A stretch of DNA of 64,000 bases from UKL13-2 sp038321965. GTDB taxonomy: Bacteria > Pseudomonadota > Gammaproteobacteria > Burkholderiales > Usitatibacteraceae. Both the position numbers and the translations under genes were made by a program. The notes under the pieces were generated by a model, which did not search any database, had not been told where the DNA came from, and saw only the letters and a program-made list of their open reading frames with translations. The stretch's first letter is position 1, and the number at the start of each line of letters is the position of its first letter. The stretch spans positions 124,001 to 188,000 of the forward strand of contig JBBQFL010000001.1 of NCBI GenBank assembly GCA_038321965.1, given 5' to 3'. Positions 25,500-34,899 of this stretch are shown here, piece by piece.

Positions 25500-25558
25500 A
25501 GCACTGGCGCGGCATTTGGGGCCTAAATGGCCTGCAATGTCCGCCAATACTGGAGTTT
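25500..25558. repeat. Imperfect palindromic intergenic repeat, copy 2
   Basis: This stretch between rsfS and rlmH aligns with 41097-41154 (shared GGCGCGGCA, GGCCTGC and CTGGAGTTT, about two thirds identical by eye). It has the same TGGCG start and CGCCAATA end as the element at 15655. Its arms are partly complementary. It contains the upstream region of rlmH, including the GGAG at 25552. Confidence 0.4.
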
Positions 25559-25579
25559 CAAATTTTGTGCTGGACTAAC

Positions 25580-26047
25580 TTGAAGCTGGCGATCATCGCG
25601 CTCGGCCACAAGATGCCTGCCTGGGTGCAAGCCGGCTTTGAGGAATACACCAAACGCATGCCGCCAGAAGCACGCATTGAAATGATCGAATTGAAGCCGG
25701 AGGACCGCGCAGGCAAGTCGATCGATTTGGTTCTCAAGAACGAAGGGCTGCGCATCGACGCGGCGATACCCAAGCAATCGGAGCGGCTGGTGCTCGACGA
25801 GCGCGGACAACGATTGACCACACGCGATCTCGCGCAGATGTTGACGACCTGGATGCGTGAAGGCGTCAGCCCCTGTTTTGTCATCGGCAGCGCGGATGGG
25901 CTGCATGATTCGGTTAAACGGTCCGCTTCGCGGCAGCTTTCTTTATCCGGCTGTACACTGCCGCATGGAATGGCGCGCGTGATACTGGCAGAGCAGCTTT
26001 ATCGGGCCTGGTCTTTGACACAGAATCATCCATACCATCGCGACTGA
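25580..26047 (+). CDS. rlmH: 23S rRNA pseudouridine1915 methyltransferase
   Basis: 155 residues from the TTG at 25580, the canonical RlmH length; a TTG at 25565 with GGAG 9 bases upstream would add five residues and is the better ribosome-binding match. The SPOUT fold is clear: KLAIIALGHKMPAWV at the start, and LPHGMARVILAEQLYRAW plus NHPYHRD at the end. The SAM-binding turn is IGSADG, where E. coli has IGGPEG. The enzyme methylates N3 of pseudouridine 1915 in helix 69 of 23S rRNA. Confidence 0.94.
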   Translation: MKLAIIALGHKMPAWVQAGFEEYTKRMPPEARIEMIELKPEDRAGKSIDLVLKNEGLRIDAAIPKQSERLVLDERGQRLTTRDLAQMLTTWMREGVSPCFVIGSADGLHDSVKRSASRQLSLSGCTLPHGMARVILAEQLYRAWSLTQNHPYHRD

Positions 26048-26061
26048 CGAAACCAGAATTG

Positions 26062-26685
26062 ATGACTGTTATGCCGCCACCTTCAAACATCATTTATCTC
26101 GCATCAAAAAGCCCGCGACGCCGTGAACTGCTGAAACAGGCCGGCATCCAGTTCGAGCTCCTCATGATGCGTGAACAGGTGCCACGTATCGACGTAGATG
26201 AAACGCCGCTACACGACGAATCTGCACACGTCTATGTTCAGCGCATCGCCACGCTCAAGGCGGGGACGGCACTTAAGGTGATGCGCGAACGCCGGTTGCC
26301 GTCGCGCTTGATACTCACCGCTGATACGACTGTCACAATCGATGGCCACATCCTGGGCAAACCGGTCGATCGTGACGACGCGGCGCGAATGCTCACACGG
26401 CTCTCCGGGGAATCGCATCAGGTACTTACTGCAATCGCCGTGGCGACCGAGCACGAAGTAAAACAGATGCTGTCCACCAGTTTCGTCGTCTTTGCCCCGC
26501 TGACTGCGGATGAAATCAAACGCTATGTCGACTCCGGTGAACCGATGGACAAGGCAGGGGGGTATGCGGTGCAGGGTCTGGCCGCAAAGTTTATCTCCAA
26601 GATCTCAGGTAGCTATTCGGGCGTAGTCGGGTTACCGCTTTACGAGACGACGACCCTGCTGAGACAATGCGGCTTGCCGGTTTGA
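26062..26685 (+). CDS. maf: Maf nucleotide pyrophosphatase
   Basis: 207 residues from ATG 26062; a TTG directly before it is also possible. Maf signatures: YLASKSPRRRELLKQAGI, ILTADTTV, ILGKPVD and the long motif around MDKAGGYAVQG. Maf enzymes hydrolyse dTTP, UTP and modified nucleotides to the monophosphates, which may limit misincorporation. The position between rlmH and rng is the usual one. Confidence 0.94.
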   Translation: MTVMPPPSNIIYLASKSPRRRELLKQAGIQFELLMMREQVPRIDVDETPLHDESAHVYVQRIATLKAGTALKVMRERRLPSRLILTADTTVTIDGHILGKPVDRDDAARMLTRLSGESHQVLTAIAVATEHEVKQMLSTSFVVFAPLTADEIKRYVDSGEPMDKAGGYAVQGLAAKFISKISGSYSGVVGLPLYETTTLLRQCGLPV

Positions 26686-26725
26686 ACGACGCTGGCCTAG
26701 TAGATGCAACCAACGACAGGCCAAA

Positions 26726-28177
26726 ATGAATGAACAAATACTGATCAACGTGTCTCCCCAGGAAACACGCGTCGCCATCATGGAGCAGGGCGCCGTGCAG
26801 GAGTTGCTGGTTGAACGCGGATCCAATCGGGGCCTGGTCGGCAATATTTATCTGGGTCGTGTTGGCCGCGTGCTACCTGGCATGCAGTCGGCGTTTATCG
26901 AAGTCGGTTTGGGGCGGGCTGCATTTTTGCATGTTGCCGATATTTGGGCTTCAAACAAAACCGCCGAACAAAAGCCGATAGAGAAACTATTGCAAGAAGG
27001 GCAGACCCTGCTGGTACAGGTAATCAAGGACCCCATCGGCAGCAAGGGGGCGCGACTATCGACCCAAGTCTCTATTGCCGGTCGCCTGCTGGTGTACTTG
27101 CCCGGCGACCAGCACATTGGGATCTCACAGCGCATCGAGGATGAAGTCGAGCGGGAACATTTGCGTGAGAAAGTTCATGCCCTGATGCCGCCTGGCGAGA
27201 CCGGCGGCTTCATCGTGCGAACTGTTGCTGAAACCTCAACAGACGAAGAGCTTACCGCCGACATCGAATATCTCATCAAACTGTGGCGGGGCATCGCGAC
27301 AGCGGCGAAGACAGCGCCCCCACAAATGTTGCTGTACCAGGATCTTGATCTCTCGCTACGGGTGTTGCGCGACCTAGTTACACGCGAAACCGAGCGCATC
27401 GTTGTGGACTCTCGCGAAACGCACGCGCGCATGCAGGATTTTGCCGAGCGATATACGCGCCAATCACTTGGCGTTCTAGAGCACTATGCGGGCGAGCGTC
27501 CGCTGTTTGACTTGTTCGGCGTCGAGGATGAAATCGAACGGGGATTGAAGCGGCGGGTTGATTTGAAGTCCGGTGGCTACGTCATCATCGACCAGACGGA
27601 GGCCCTGGTGACGGTAGACGTGAATACCGGCGCGTTCGTTTCCGGGCGCAGTTTTGACGACACCATTTTCAAGACGAATCTTGAAGCCACGCAGGCCATC
27701 GCGCGTCAACTGCGATTGCGTAATCTGGGCGGCATCATTATTGTTGATTTCATCGACATGGACAGTGAGGAGCACAAGAATGCCGTTCTTGCCGAATTCC
27801 GCAAGGCGCTTTCACGTGATCGCACCCGCGTAACCGTGAATGGATTCACGCAACTCGGTCTGGTCGAAATGACCCGGAAGCGCACGCGAGAGAGTCTGGC
27901 GCATATTTTGTGCGAGGCCTGCCCGACTTGCACGGGTCGAGGCGAGATTAAATCTGCGCAGACGGTATGTTATGAAATTCTTCGCGAAATCATGCGCTCT
28001 GCGCGGCAGTTCGATGCGAAGGAATTTCGCATTCTTGCATCGCAGACCGTGATTGATCGCTTCCTCGATGAAGAGTCCCAAGGAATGACCATGCTGGAGG
28101 ATTTCATCAAGAAGCCGATTTCCCTATCGGTGGAGACCGCGTATACCCAGGAGCAGTACGACGTTATCCTGGTCTGA
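26726..28177 (+). CDS. rng: Ribonuclease G
   Basis: 483 residues, the length of RNase G rather than RNase E. An N-terminal S1 domain (GNIYLGRVGRVLPGMQSAFIEVG) is followed by the catalytic DNase-I-like subdomain with TVDVNTGAF and IIIVDFIDM. The zinc-link CPTCTGRG lies near residue 400. It endonucleolytically matures the 16S rRNA 5' end and initiates some mRNA decay. It is the last gene of the leuS operon and converges on the dynamin-like gene. Confidence 0.95.
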   Translation: MNEQILINVSPQETRVAIMEQGAVQELLVERGSNRGLVGNIYLGRVGRVLPGMQSAFIEVGLGRAAFLHVADIWASNKTAEQKPIEKLLQEGQTLLVQVIKDPIGSKGARLSTQVSIAGRLLVYLPGDQHIGISQRIEDEVEREHLREKVHALMPPGETGGFIVRTVAETSTDEELTADIEYLIKLWRGIATAAKTAPPQMLLYQDLDLSLRVLRDLVTRETERIVVDSRETHARMQDFAERYTRQSLGVLEHYAGERPLFDLFGVEDEIERGLKRRVDLKSGGYVIIDQTEALVTVDVNTGAFVSGRSFDDTIFKTNLEATQAIARQLRLRNLGGIIIVDFIDMDSEEHKNAVLAEFRKALSRDRTRVTVNGFTQLGLVEMTRKRTRESLAHILCEACPTCTGRGEIKSAQTVCYEILREIMRSARQFDAKEFRILASQTVIDRFLDEESQGMTMLEDFIKKPISLSVETAYTQEQYDVILV

Positions 28178-28212
28178 GAAGCGTGCGCACTTTGTCGTGT
28201 GCGAGTCTGCCT

Positions 28213-30321
28213 TCAGGGTTTGGCGTTCAGATTCAACTTTTGAGTCGTAAGAAACTCAATGGGCGTTTCTTTGGTCTGGACCCGCTTCGGCGACTCGGGT
28301 TCCGCGCGAACGGCTTCCAGCCGTTGGGTTTTCAGCATTTCTTCCGGGGTCAGCCCCGCTGACAAGGGTAACGTTTCGGCGAAATCAGGGGAAGGGCCAA
28401 TATCCCGCACCTGCATGATGAGCTGGGTGATCATGACAATCTGGCCTTCCAGTCCCTGCCGTTGCTTCTGCAGGGTCGCTACCTCTTCATCGATTGCGCC
28501 ACCACGATCATTAATCTTGGCCAGCGAATCCAGTCGCGCCTGCAACTGGGCTTTGTGATCCCGGATTTGCGTCTCCAGCGGCAGCGGTACAGCGGTAAGC
28601 CACCTGTCCAGATCGGTGCGGGCGCCATTAAATATTCGACGGGCTTGATCGACCAGCATGCGCCAGAACCGACGCACCATATAACGCTTTTCTATCATGA
28701 CAATATTGACCGGATCGCGACAAAAGGCCTCCGTCTCATTGATGAGAATCTGCAATTGCCCCCGCGGTCCGTCCAGATCAAGCGGCGGGAAATCCATTTT
28801 TTCGAATTTGAAGCGCTGCTGAAACGTGTTGTAGACACCCTCCATCAAACGCAATATGTCTTCACCGGAGAGACACACTGCTTTGAAATCGTCTTGAATA
28901 AGACGAATCAGCTCACGCATGCCACGTGTCAGACCGGGCGTCGTCCACGAATCGTTCATCGCTTGTAGGCTGCGGGCGCACAGCACATCTAGCTTGGTCG
29001 GGTTGAATAGATCGAGCAAGGTGTTGCGCTTCTGGTTGAAGGACGCGCGCTGCACTTTATATTCGGTCAATGCCGCGTTGTAGGCGTCCTTTTCCTGACT
29101 GATGCGCTGCCAAAGCTTTACGGTCACCTCGCGGCTCTTGCCCTGTAGCTGCGCCAGCTCATTTAGCTGTACGCGATTGGACTCAAGCTTTTGCGTACAG
29201 CTGCGATGACTGCTGACCATCATCGTGCCGATTTCGCTGGTGACGGACTTCGCAAGCAACTGGCGCTTGATCGGAATGATCTTATTGGCAAGATATGTTT
29301 CGAGCCGCTTGATTCCGGAACGCTCGACCATCTCATCATCGCCCTTGATGCGGCCGACCAGCGCCTTTTGCGCAGACAAGGCAAAGACCTGTTCCGGCGG
29401 CAGACCCAATTGTTGGCAGGTGGTTTCCATCATTCGCTTCATCCCCGCCTTGATTTCAGGCTCGGTTTTCAGCTCATCCCACATGAGATCAATTTTGTTC
29501 AACACCGCGATCTTGGCTGGTGCGCCGGTCTTTACATAGCGATCCCAGATTTCAAGATCGCTCTTCGTCACGCCCGTATCGATCCCAAGCAGAAACAGGA
29601 CCGCGTTCGCGTTCGGAATGGTCGAAAGTGTAAGTTCAGGTTCCAGGCCGAGGGCGTTCAGACCGGGAGTATCCAAAATGGCCAGGCCGTTGGTCAGCAG
29701 CGGATGTGGGTAATTGATGATCGCATAGCGCCATGCCGGCACCTCGACAATGTCATCTTCACTGGGACCTTGCCCGGAATCGTCGAACATGGGTATCAGG
29801 CCCATCATGCGCGCATCAAGCGCATAGACACGTTTGGTATCGGCAAGCGCTGACAGCGCCTGCTTCATCTCCTTCGCGCTGTCAATGTTTAGGCGAATTT
29901 TCGACCATTCCACAGGCATGTTTTTAAGCTGGGAAATGGATTCGTCCCGATACCGCGTTTCGATCGAGAGCAACTTCAGATACGGCTCTTCGCTGGGATC
30001 ATGAAATATCTCGGTCGGGCACATGGTCGTGCGGCCAACGTCGGACGGCAGAAGGCGCTCCTCGAAGCTGGAAAAAAACAACGCGTTGATGAGTTCCGAC
30101 TTACCGCGCGAGAACTCTGCCAGGAAGGCGAGGGTCAGCCGACCACGGTTAAGCGCCTCAAGCAAATCGTAAAAGCGAATGGATTGCTGCACGTCAAGCT
30201 GATTGGTACGTTCAAGCCAGCTATGATAATCGTGCACCGAACGCGAAAGACTCTCACGCCATACGTTGTAGCGCTCAATCTCGCTCTCAAAGCGGGAGTT
30301 GATATTGGCGTTAAAGTCCAT
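28213..30321 (-). CDS. Dynamin-like GTPase
   Basis: 702 residues. G1 is AEFSRGKSELINAL, with Ala where the first Gly of GxxxxGKS usually stands. G3 is DTPGLNALG and G4 is NKID. Helical and coiled-coil regions follow (about 370-470 and 590-660), as in bacterial dynamin-like proteins, which act in membrane remodelling. No transmembrane segment is evident. It begins 6 bases after yggT and ends the yggS-proC-yggT operon. Members of this group are found here in other betaproteobacteria, but the cellular role is not established. Confidence 0.85.
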   Translation of the reverse strand: MDFNANINSRFESEIERYNVWRESLSRSVHDYHSWLERTNQLDVQQSIRFYDLLEALNRGRLTLAFLAEFSRGKSELINALFFSSFEERLLPSDVGRTTMCPTEIFHDPSEEPYLKLLSIETRYRDESISQLKNMPVEWSKIRLNIDSAKEMKQALSALADTKRVYALDARMMGLIPMFDDSGQGPSEDDIVEVPAWRYAIINYPHPLLTNGLAILDTPGLNALGLEPELTLSTIPNANAVLFLLGIDTGVTKSDLEIWDRYVKTGAPAKIAVLNKIDLMWDELKTEPEIKAGMKRMMETTCQQLGLPPEQVFALSAQKALVGRIKGDDEMVERSGIKRLETYLANKIIPIKRQLLAKSVTSEIGTMMVSSHRSCTQKLESNRVQLNELAQLQGKSREVTVKLWQRISQEKDAYNAALTEYKVQRASFNQKRNTLLDLFNPTKLDVLCARSLQAMNDSWTTPGLTRGMRELIRLIQDDFKAVCLSGEDILRLMEGVYNTFQQRFKFEKMDFPPLDLDGPRGQLQILINETEAFCRDPVNIVMIEKRYMVRRFWRMLVDQARRIFNGARTDLDRWLTAVPLPLETQIRDHKAQLQARLDSLAKINDRGGAIDEEVATLQKQRQGLEGQIVMITQLIMQVRDIGPSPDFAETLPLSAGLTPEEMLKTQRLEAVRAEPESPKRVQTKETPIEFLTTQKLNLNAKP

Positions 30322-30327
30322 GTCGCA

Positions 30328-30930
30328 TTATCCTCCAGTCGTCAGCCATAGCAAGGCCCCAGCCGATTTTTCGAGGTAGGCGACGGGTACCATCAGCACC
30401 ACTTGCAATATTAGCAGCAGTGCAAACGGCGACAGGTCCACGCCGCCGACCAACGGAATAATGCGTTGGAAGGGCTTGAGAAACGGACGCACCAGCGCGT
30501 CGAAAAACGGTCGAGCCGGGTGATAGGGGCTAACCCATGACAATATCGCCTGGACGATCACGACGCCGATCAGAAGATAAATGGACAACTTAAATACACC
30601 TATCATGGCGAGCAGGGCCGCGGCGGGCCACAGTCCGGCGTGGGTGAAAGCGGCAGGCACGACAATGGCCGCTTTCACCAGCAGCAATATCACTTCTGCA
30701 ATCCAGGCGACCAGCAGTGAGGCCAAATCTAGACCAAGCATGCCGGGGACAATCTTGCGCATCGGTTTCACGGCAAAATCTGTTAGCGCCAGCACGAAAT
30801 CGACGATCGGATTGCCGGCATTTGCGCGAAACGGCGCGCGCATCGCTTGCGCGTAAAAACGCGTCAGCACGGCCAAAACAAACAGATTGACGATTGTTTC
30901 GAGCACAAAAATTAGCGCATTCATTGCCAT
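30328..30930 (-). CDS. yggT: YggT family membrane protein
   Basis: 200 residues from the ATG at 30930, which shares a base with the proC stop (TGATG). It holds two YggT repeats: hydrophobic segments each followed by the conserved pattern seen in FVLALTDFAVKPMRKIVPG and FDALVRPFLKPFQRIIPLVGG. The family is an inner-membrane protein linked to osmotic stress and, in some bacteria, to cell division sites. It is cotranscribed with proC and yggS as in E. coli relatives. Confidence 0.93.
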   Translation of the reverse strand: MAMNALIFVLETIVNLFVLAVLTRFYAQAMRAPFRANAGNPIVDFVLALTDFAVKPMRKIVPGMLGLDLASLLVAWIAEVILLLVKAAIVVPAAFTHAGLWPAAALLAMIGVFKLSIYLLIGVVIVQAILSWVSPYHPARPFFDALVRPFLKPFQRIIPLVGGVDLSPFALLLILQVVLMVPVAYLEKSAGALLWLTTGG

Positions 30931-31775
30931 CAGAGCGTATCTCCCGCTGCCTTCGACTCGGTAGCGAGTTCGAGCCCCAGTTCGCGCGATCGTCTGCAAG
31001 CAGCCCTTACGCCATCGATGAAGCCTTGTTTGAGTGCGAGTTGATCGAATGTACAGATTGCGGCCTCGGTCGTGCCACGCTTTGAGGTCACTCGCGCGCG
31101 CAGCGTGCCCGCAGGTTCTTCGCTCCCGGCAGCCAACCGTGCACCACCGAGGAAAGTCTGCGTGGCAAACAACCGCGCGTCGTGATGATTAAATCCCAGT
31201 TCAAGCGCCGCCTGTTCGAGCGCCTCGATAAAGTAGAAAACGTACGCGGGCCCACTGCCGGAAACCGCTGTTACCGCATCAAGCATCGCCTCGTCCTCAA
31301 ACCATACGGTCGCGCCTACGGCCCCGAGCAGGGATTCGGCGGCCCGGCGACCGCCCTCGTCAACTGCAGGCGTTGCATGTAGACCAGTGATGCCGGCACG
31401 AATGAGCGCCGGGGTATTCGGCATGGCGCGGACTATATTTTCGTATTGGGTTGCGCCATCTCCCAACCAGTGGCCAATACTCGCTATTCCAACGCCGGCT
31501 GCGATACTGATGACGATCTGCGACTTAAGGCGCGATGCAAGTGGTGTGATCGCTTCCCGCATCATCTGCGGCTTGACTGCCAGGATGATTGCGGCGCAAT
31601 CAAGCATGTAGTTATTCACTCGATCATCTACAGTGACGCCGAGAGCAGAAATGCGATCACGAGTCTCTTGAAGCGGTTCAACGACGCAAAAATTCCGGGC
31701 CGGGACCCCTTGTGCAAGCAGTCCACCCAGAATGGCCTGCGCCATGTTTCCGCCGCCAATAAAGAGCACATTCAT
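30930..31775 (-). CDS. proC: Pyrroline-5-carboxylate reductase
   Basis: 281 residues. The Rossmann start NVLFIGGGNMAQAILGGL binds NADPH. The C-terminal dimer domain has the ProC signature region with VTAVSGSGPAYVFYFIEAL and GGTLRARVTSKRGTTEAAI-type sequence. It completes proline synthesis. Its ATG overlaps the yggS stop by four bases (ATGA) and its stop overlaps yggT by one, so translation of the three is coupled. Confidence 0.96.
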   Translation of the reverse strand: MNVLFIGGGNMAQAILGGLLAQGVPARNFCVVEPLQETRDRISALGVTVDDRVNNYMLDCAAIILAVKPQMMREAITPLASRLKSQIVISIAAGVGIASIGHWLGDGATQYENIVRAMPNTPALIRAGITGLHATPAVDEGGRRAAESLLGAVGATVWFEDEAMLDAVTAVSGSGPAYVFYFIEALEQAALELGFNHHDARLFATQTFLGGARLAAGSEEPAGTLRARVTSKRGTTEAAICTFDQLALKQGFIDGVRAACRRSRELGLELATESKAAGDTL

Positions 31776-32464
31776 TGTCGCGCGCCAAAAATCGCGCTGC
31801 CCACTCTTACCATCGTTGCCCCCTCAGATATGGCGATGCTGAAATCTTGCGACATCCCCATCGAAAGCGTATCAACATCCATGTTGTCGCTTTTCATTTT
31901 CTCAAACAGTGTACGCATCATACTGAATTGTGCGCGTTGAGCGGTTTCGTCGACTGTGTTCTCGATGATCGTCATCAGTCCACGCAGTTTAAGGCCTGGC
32001 AGTTGTCGGATCTGCGTTGCCAGCACCATTGCATCGCCGGGCGCCACGCCGCCCTTGCTGTGCTCCCCGCTAACGTTAACCTGCACGCAGACATTTAACG
32101 CCGCGGAACCGGACCGGTGACGGGACAACGCATTGGCAACTTTTAACCGGTCAATGCCATGGACCCAATCGAAATTCGTAGCGATCAGCCTTGATTTATT
32201 ACTCTGCACAGGCCCGATGAAATGCCAAACAATGCCGTGTGCTTTCAGGTCGCGCAATGATTCAATCTTGTCGACGGCTTCCTGCACGTAGTTTTCGCCA
32301 AAATCCCGCTGTCCCGCAGCGAATGCACTTCGTATCTCGTCGATTGGCCTGGTTTTGGTAACGGCAATTAGAGCGACGGTTCGCTTGGAGACCGGTGACA
32401 ATGCCGTGATCGCGTCATTGATCTGCGCGTAGACGTGTTGCAAGTTCGATTCGATTGGGGACAT
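31772..32464 (-). CDS. yggS: YggS family PLP homeostasis protein
   Basis: 230 residues from the ATG at 32464; longer open frame upstream is not convincing. It is a single-domain fold-type III PLP-binding protein: LIAVTKTRP holds the PLP lysine, FGENYVQEA, WHFIGPVQSNK and LSMGMSQDF are family marks. YggS (PLPBP) controls free pyridoxal phosphate and amino-acid balance. It is divergent from pilT, an arrangement I know from many Proteobacteria. Confidence 0.95.
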   Translation of the reverse strand: MSPIESNLQHVYAQINDAITALSPVSKRTVALIAVTKTRPIDEIRSAFAAGQRDFGENYVQEAVDKIESLRDLKAHGIVWHFIGPVQSNKSRLIATNFDWVHGIDRLKVANALSRHRSGSAALNVCVQVNVSGEHSKGGVAPGDAMVLATQIRQLPGLKLRGLMTIIENTVDETAQRAQFSMMRTLFEKMKSDNMDVDTLSMGMSQDFSIAISEGATMVRVGSAIFGARQ

Positions 32465-32612
32465 AATCTGTTGGCAATTCGCCACCTGAAAGGCACGTTT
32501 GTGCTCCACGTGAATAGGTTGGCTGAGAGTTCGAAAAGTACACGCAAAATCTTTTTTGATCCCAGGTCGATCCAGTATTGACCACCTCCAAGCAGAACAG
32601 GGAAAAGTATAA

Positions 32613-33653
32613 ATGGAAATCGCCGAGCTCCTGGCCTTTGGTGTCAAAAACAAGGCATCCGACTTGCATTTATCTGCCGGGTTGCCACCCATGATTCGCG
32701 TGCATGGCGACGTCCGTCGCATCAATGTCCCGGCCTTGGCGCACGAGGATGTTCACGGCATGATTTATGACATCATGAACGACGGACAACGTAAGCAGTA
32801 CGAGGAAAATCTGGAGTGCGACTTTTCCTTTGAAATTCCCAATCTCGCACGTTTCCGCGTCAATGCATTCAATCATCAGCGTGGCGCCGGTGCCGTCATG
32901 CGGACCATACCTTCCAAGATCTTGTCTCTCGAGGATCTGAATGCGCCAAAGATATTTGCCGAGATCGCCAACCAGCCACGTGGCATGGTGCTGGTGACCG
33001 GCCCGACTGGATCGGGAAAATCCACCACGCTGGCAGCCATGGTAAACAATATCAACGAAAACGAGTTCGGCCACATTCTTACCGTTGAAGACCCCATTGA
33101 ATTTGTGCACGAATCAAAAAAATGTCTGATCAACCAGCGCGAGGTCGGACCGCATACCTTATCCTTTGCGAATGCGCTTAGGTCAGCGCTGCGCGAAGAT
33201 CCTGACATCATTCTGGTGGGTGAGATGCGGGATCTGGAAACGATTCGTCTAGCGATGACCGCAGCGGAAACCGGCCACCTTGTCTTTGGAACGTTGCATA
33301 CCAGTTCGGCAGCCAAAACCGTTGACCGGATAATCGACGTGTTTCCAGCGGCAGAAAAGGAGATGATTCGCGCCATGCTGTCGGAATCGCTGCGCGCCGT
33401 TATTTCACAGACGCTGTGTAAAACGAAAGATGGGACCGGTCGTGCGGCGGCACATGAGATCATGATCGGTACACCGGCAATTCGAAATCTGATTCGTGAG
33501 GCCAAAATCGCGCAGATGTATTCAGCGATTCAGACGGGTGCTGGGATTGGGATGCAGACGATGGATCAAAATTTGGCCGACCTGGTCAAACGCAACGTGA
33601 TCAGCGTTGCCGAGGCGCGCAATAAGGCAGCAAACAAGGACAATTTTAATTGA
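32613..33653 (+). CDS. pilT: Type IV pilus retraction ATPase PilT
   Basis: 346 residues. Walker A is GPTGSGKSTTLAAM near residue 130. The Asp box (HILTVEDPIEF), Walker B (DIILVGEMRDLET) and His box (HLVFGTLHTSSA) are intact. The C-terminal AIRNLIREAKIAQMYSAIQ is the PilT-specific AIRNLIRE motif needed for retraction. The hexameric cytoplasmic ATPase depolymerises the pilus. pilU follows 74 bases downstream. No pilM-Q or pilB genes are in the window. Confidence 0.97.
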   Translation: MEIAELLAFGVKNKASDLHLSAGLPPMIRVHGDVRRINVPALAHEDVHGMIYDIMNDGQRKQYEENLECDFSFEIPNLARFRVNAFNHQRGAGAVMRTIPSKILSLEDLNAPKIFAEIANQPRGMVLVTGPTGSGKSTTLAAMVNNINENEFGHILTVEDPIEFVHESKKCLINQREVGPHTLSFANALRSALREDPDIILVGEMRDLETIRLAMTAAETGHLVFGTLHTSSAAKTVDRIIDVFPAAEKEMIRAMLSESLRAVISQTLCKTKDGTGRAAAHEIMIGTPAIRNLIREAKIAQMYSAIQTGAGIGMQTMDQNLADLVKRNVISVAEARNKAANKDNFN

Positions 33654-33727
33654 AAAGTGATTTTGTATTGTTCAAGCGCACTCAGCGACGGCTATCCGGC
33701 CAATGAAATATTAAGGCAAGGTAATTT

Positions 33728-34867
33728 ATGGAACGCGAACAGGCTCTGAAATTTGTCCACGAACTCTTGCGGGCGATGCTCGCAAAAAGGGCTTCGGATT
33801 TGTTCATCACGGCCGGTTTTCCGCCGGCAATGAAAATCGACGGCAAGATGACACCAGTTTCGCAATCAAGCCTGTCGCCGATTCATACCGGCGAAATTGC
33901 CAGATCGGTGATGACGGACAAGCAGGCCGCCGAGTTTGAGGCCACCAAGGAATGTAACTTCGCCATCGCTCCAGCTGGTATCGGTCGGTACCGCGTCAAT
34001 GCTTTCATGCAGCAAGGGCGTGTGGGTATGGTGATGCGTACGATCACGACAACTATCCCCAAAATGGAGGATTTGAACCTCCCGCCTGTCCTCAAGGATG
34101 TGGTCATGACCAAGCGGGGCCTCGTTGTGCTGGTTGGGGGCACCGGTTCAGGCAAGTCGACGACGCTTGCGGCCATGATCGGTTACCGCAACGAAAACAG
34201 CTACGGACACATCATCACGATTGAAGACCCGGTGGAGTATGTGCACGACCACAAGAACTGTGTCGTCACCCAGCGTGAAATCGGTGTCGATACCGATAAC
34301 TGGTTTGCCGCGCTGAAAAATACACTGCGTCAGGCGCCGGACGTCATCCTGATCGGCGAAATTCGCGACCGCGAAACAATGGATTATGCGATCGCATTCG
34401 CCGAAACCGGGCATCTTTGTATGTCCACCCTGCACGCCAACTCCACCAATCAAGCACTTGATCGCATTATTAACTTCTTCCCGGAGGAGCGGCGGCACCA
34501 GTTGCTGATGGACTTATCCCTCAATCTGAAGGCGTTCGTGTCACAACGCTTGATTCCGAAGAAGGAGGGCAAGGGTCGTGTTGCCGCAATTGAAATCTTG
34601 CTTAATTCGCCGTTGATTCAGGATTTGATCTTCAAGGGTGAAGTGCACGAAATCAAGGAAATCATGAAACGATCCCGTGAAATCGGTATGCAGACGTTTG
34701 ATCAGGCACTTTTCGATTTGTATGAGGGCGACTTCATTTCTTATGAGGACGCTCTACGGAATGCCGACTCCTTAAACGACCTGCGGCTCAAGATAAAACT
34801 GGAGGGCAAAAACTCCAAGGAAAAAGATCTCGCTTCAGGACTCGAGCATCTAGAAATCGTCAAGTAG
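33728..34867 (+). CDS. pilU: PilT-like accessory ATPase PilU
   Basis: 379 residues. Walker A is GGTGSGKSTTLAAM and Walker B VILIGEIRDRET. The His box is HLCMSTLHANSTNQALDRI. Compared with PilT it lacks AIRNLIRE and has a longer C-terminus (about 30 residues after SLNDLRLKIKLEG), as PilU does. PilU assists PilT during high-force retraction and twitching. Confidence 0.96.
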   Translation: MEREQALKFVHELLRAMLAKRASDLFITAGFPPAMKIDGKMTPVSQSSLSPIHTGEIARSVMTDKQAAEFEATKECNFAIAPAGIGRYRVNAFMQQGRVGMVMRTITTTIPKMEDLNLPPVLKDVVMTKRGLVVLVGGTGSGKSTTLAAMIGYRNENSYGHIITIEDPVEYVHDHKNCVVTQREIGVDTDNWFAALKNTLRQAPDVILIGEIRDRETMDYAIAFAETGHLCMSTLHANSTNQALDRIINFFPEERRHQLLMDLSLNLKAFVSQRLIPKKEGKGRVAAIEILLNSPLIQDLIFKGEVHEIKEIMKRSREIGMQTFDQALFDLYEGDFISYEDALRNADSLNDLRLKIKLEGKNSKEKDLASGLEHLEIVK

Positions 34868-34899
34868 CGGTAAAGCTTGTCGAATCGCGTCGACCTGAA

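Noticed and set aside
24911..25504. Long minus-strand open frames (up to 208 codons) with Phe/Gly/Ala-rich repeats opposite the rsfS tail
   Set aside because: They are the antisense shadow of the Lys/Ala/Pro repeats; composition is explained by the plus-strand gene.
28183..28206. Short hairpin between convergent rng and the dynamin-like gene
   Set aside because: Six-base arms without a following T-run; too weak to call a terminator.
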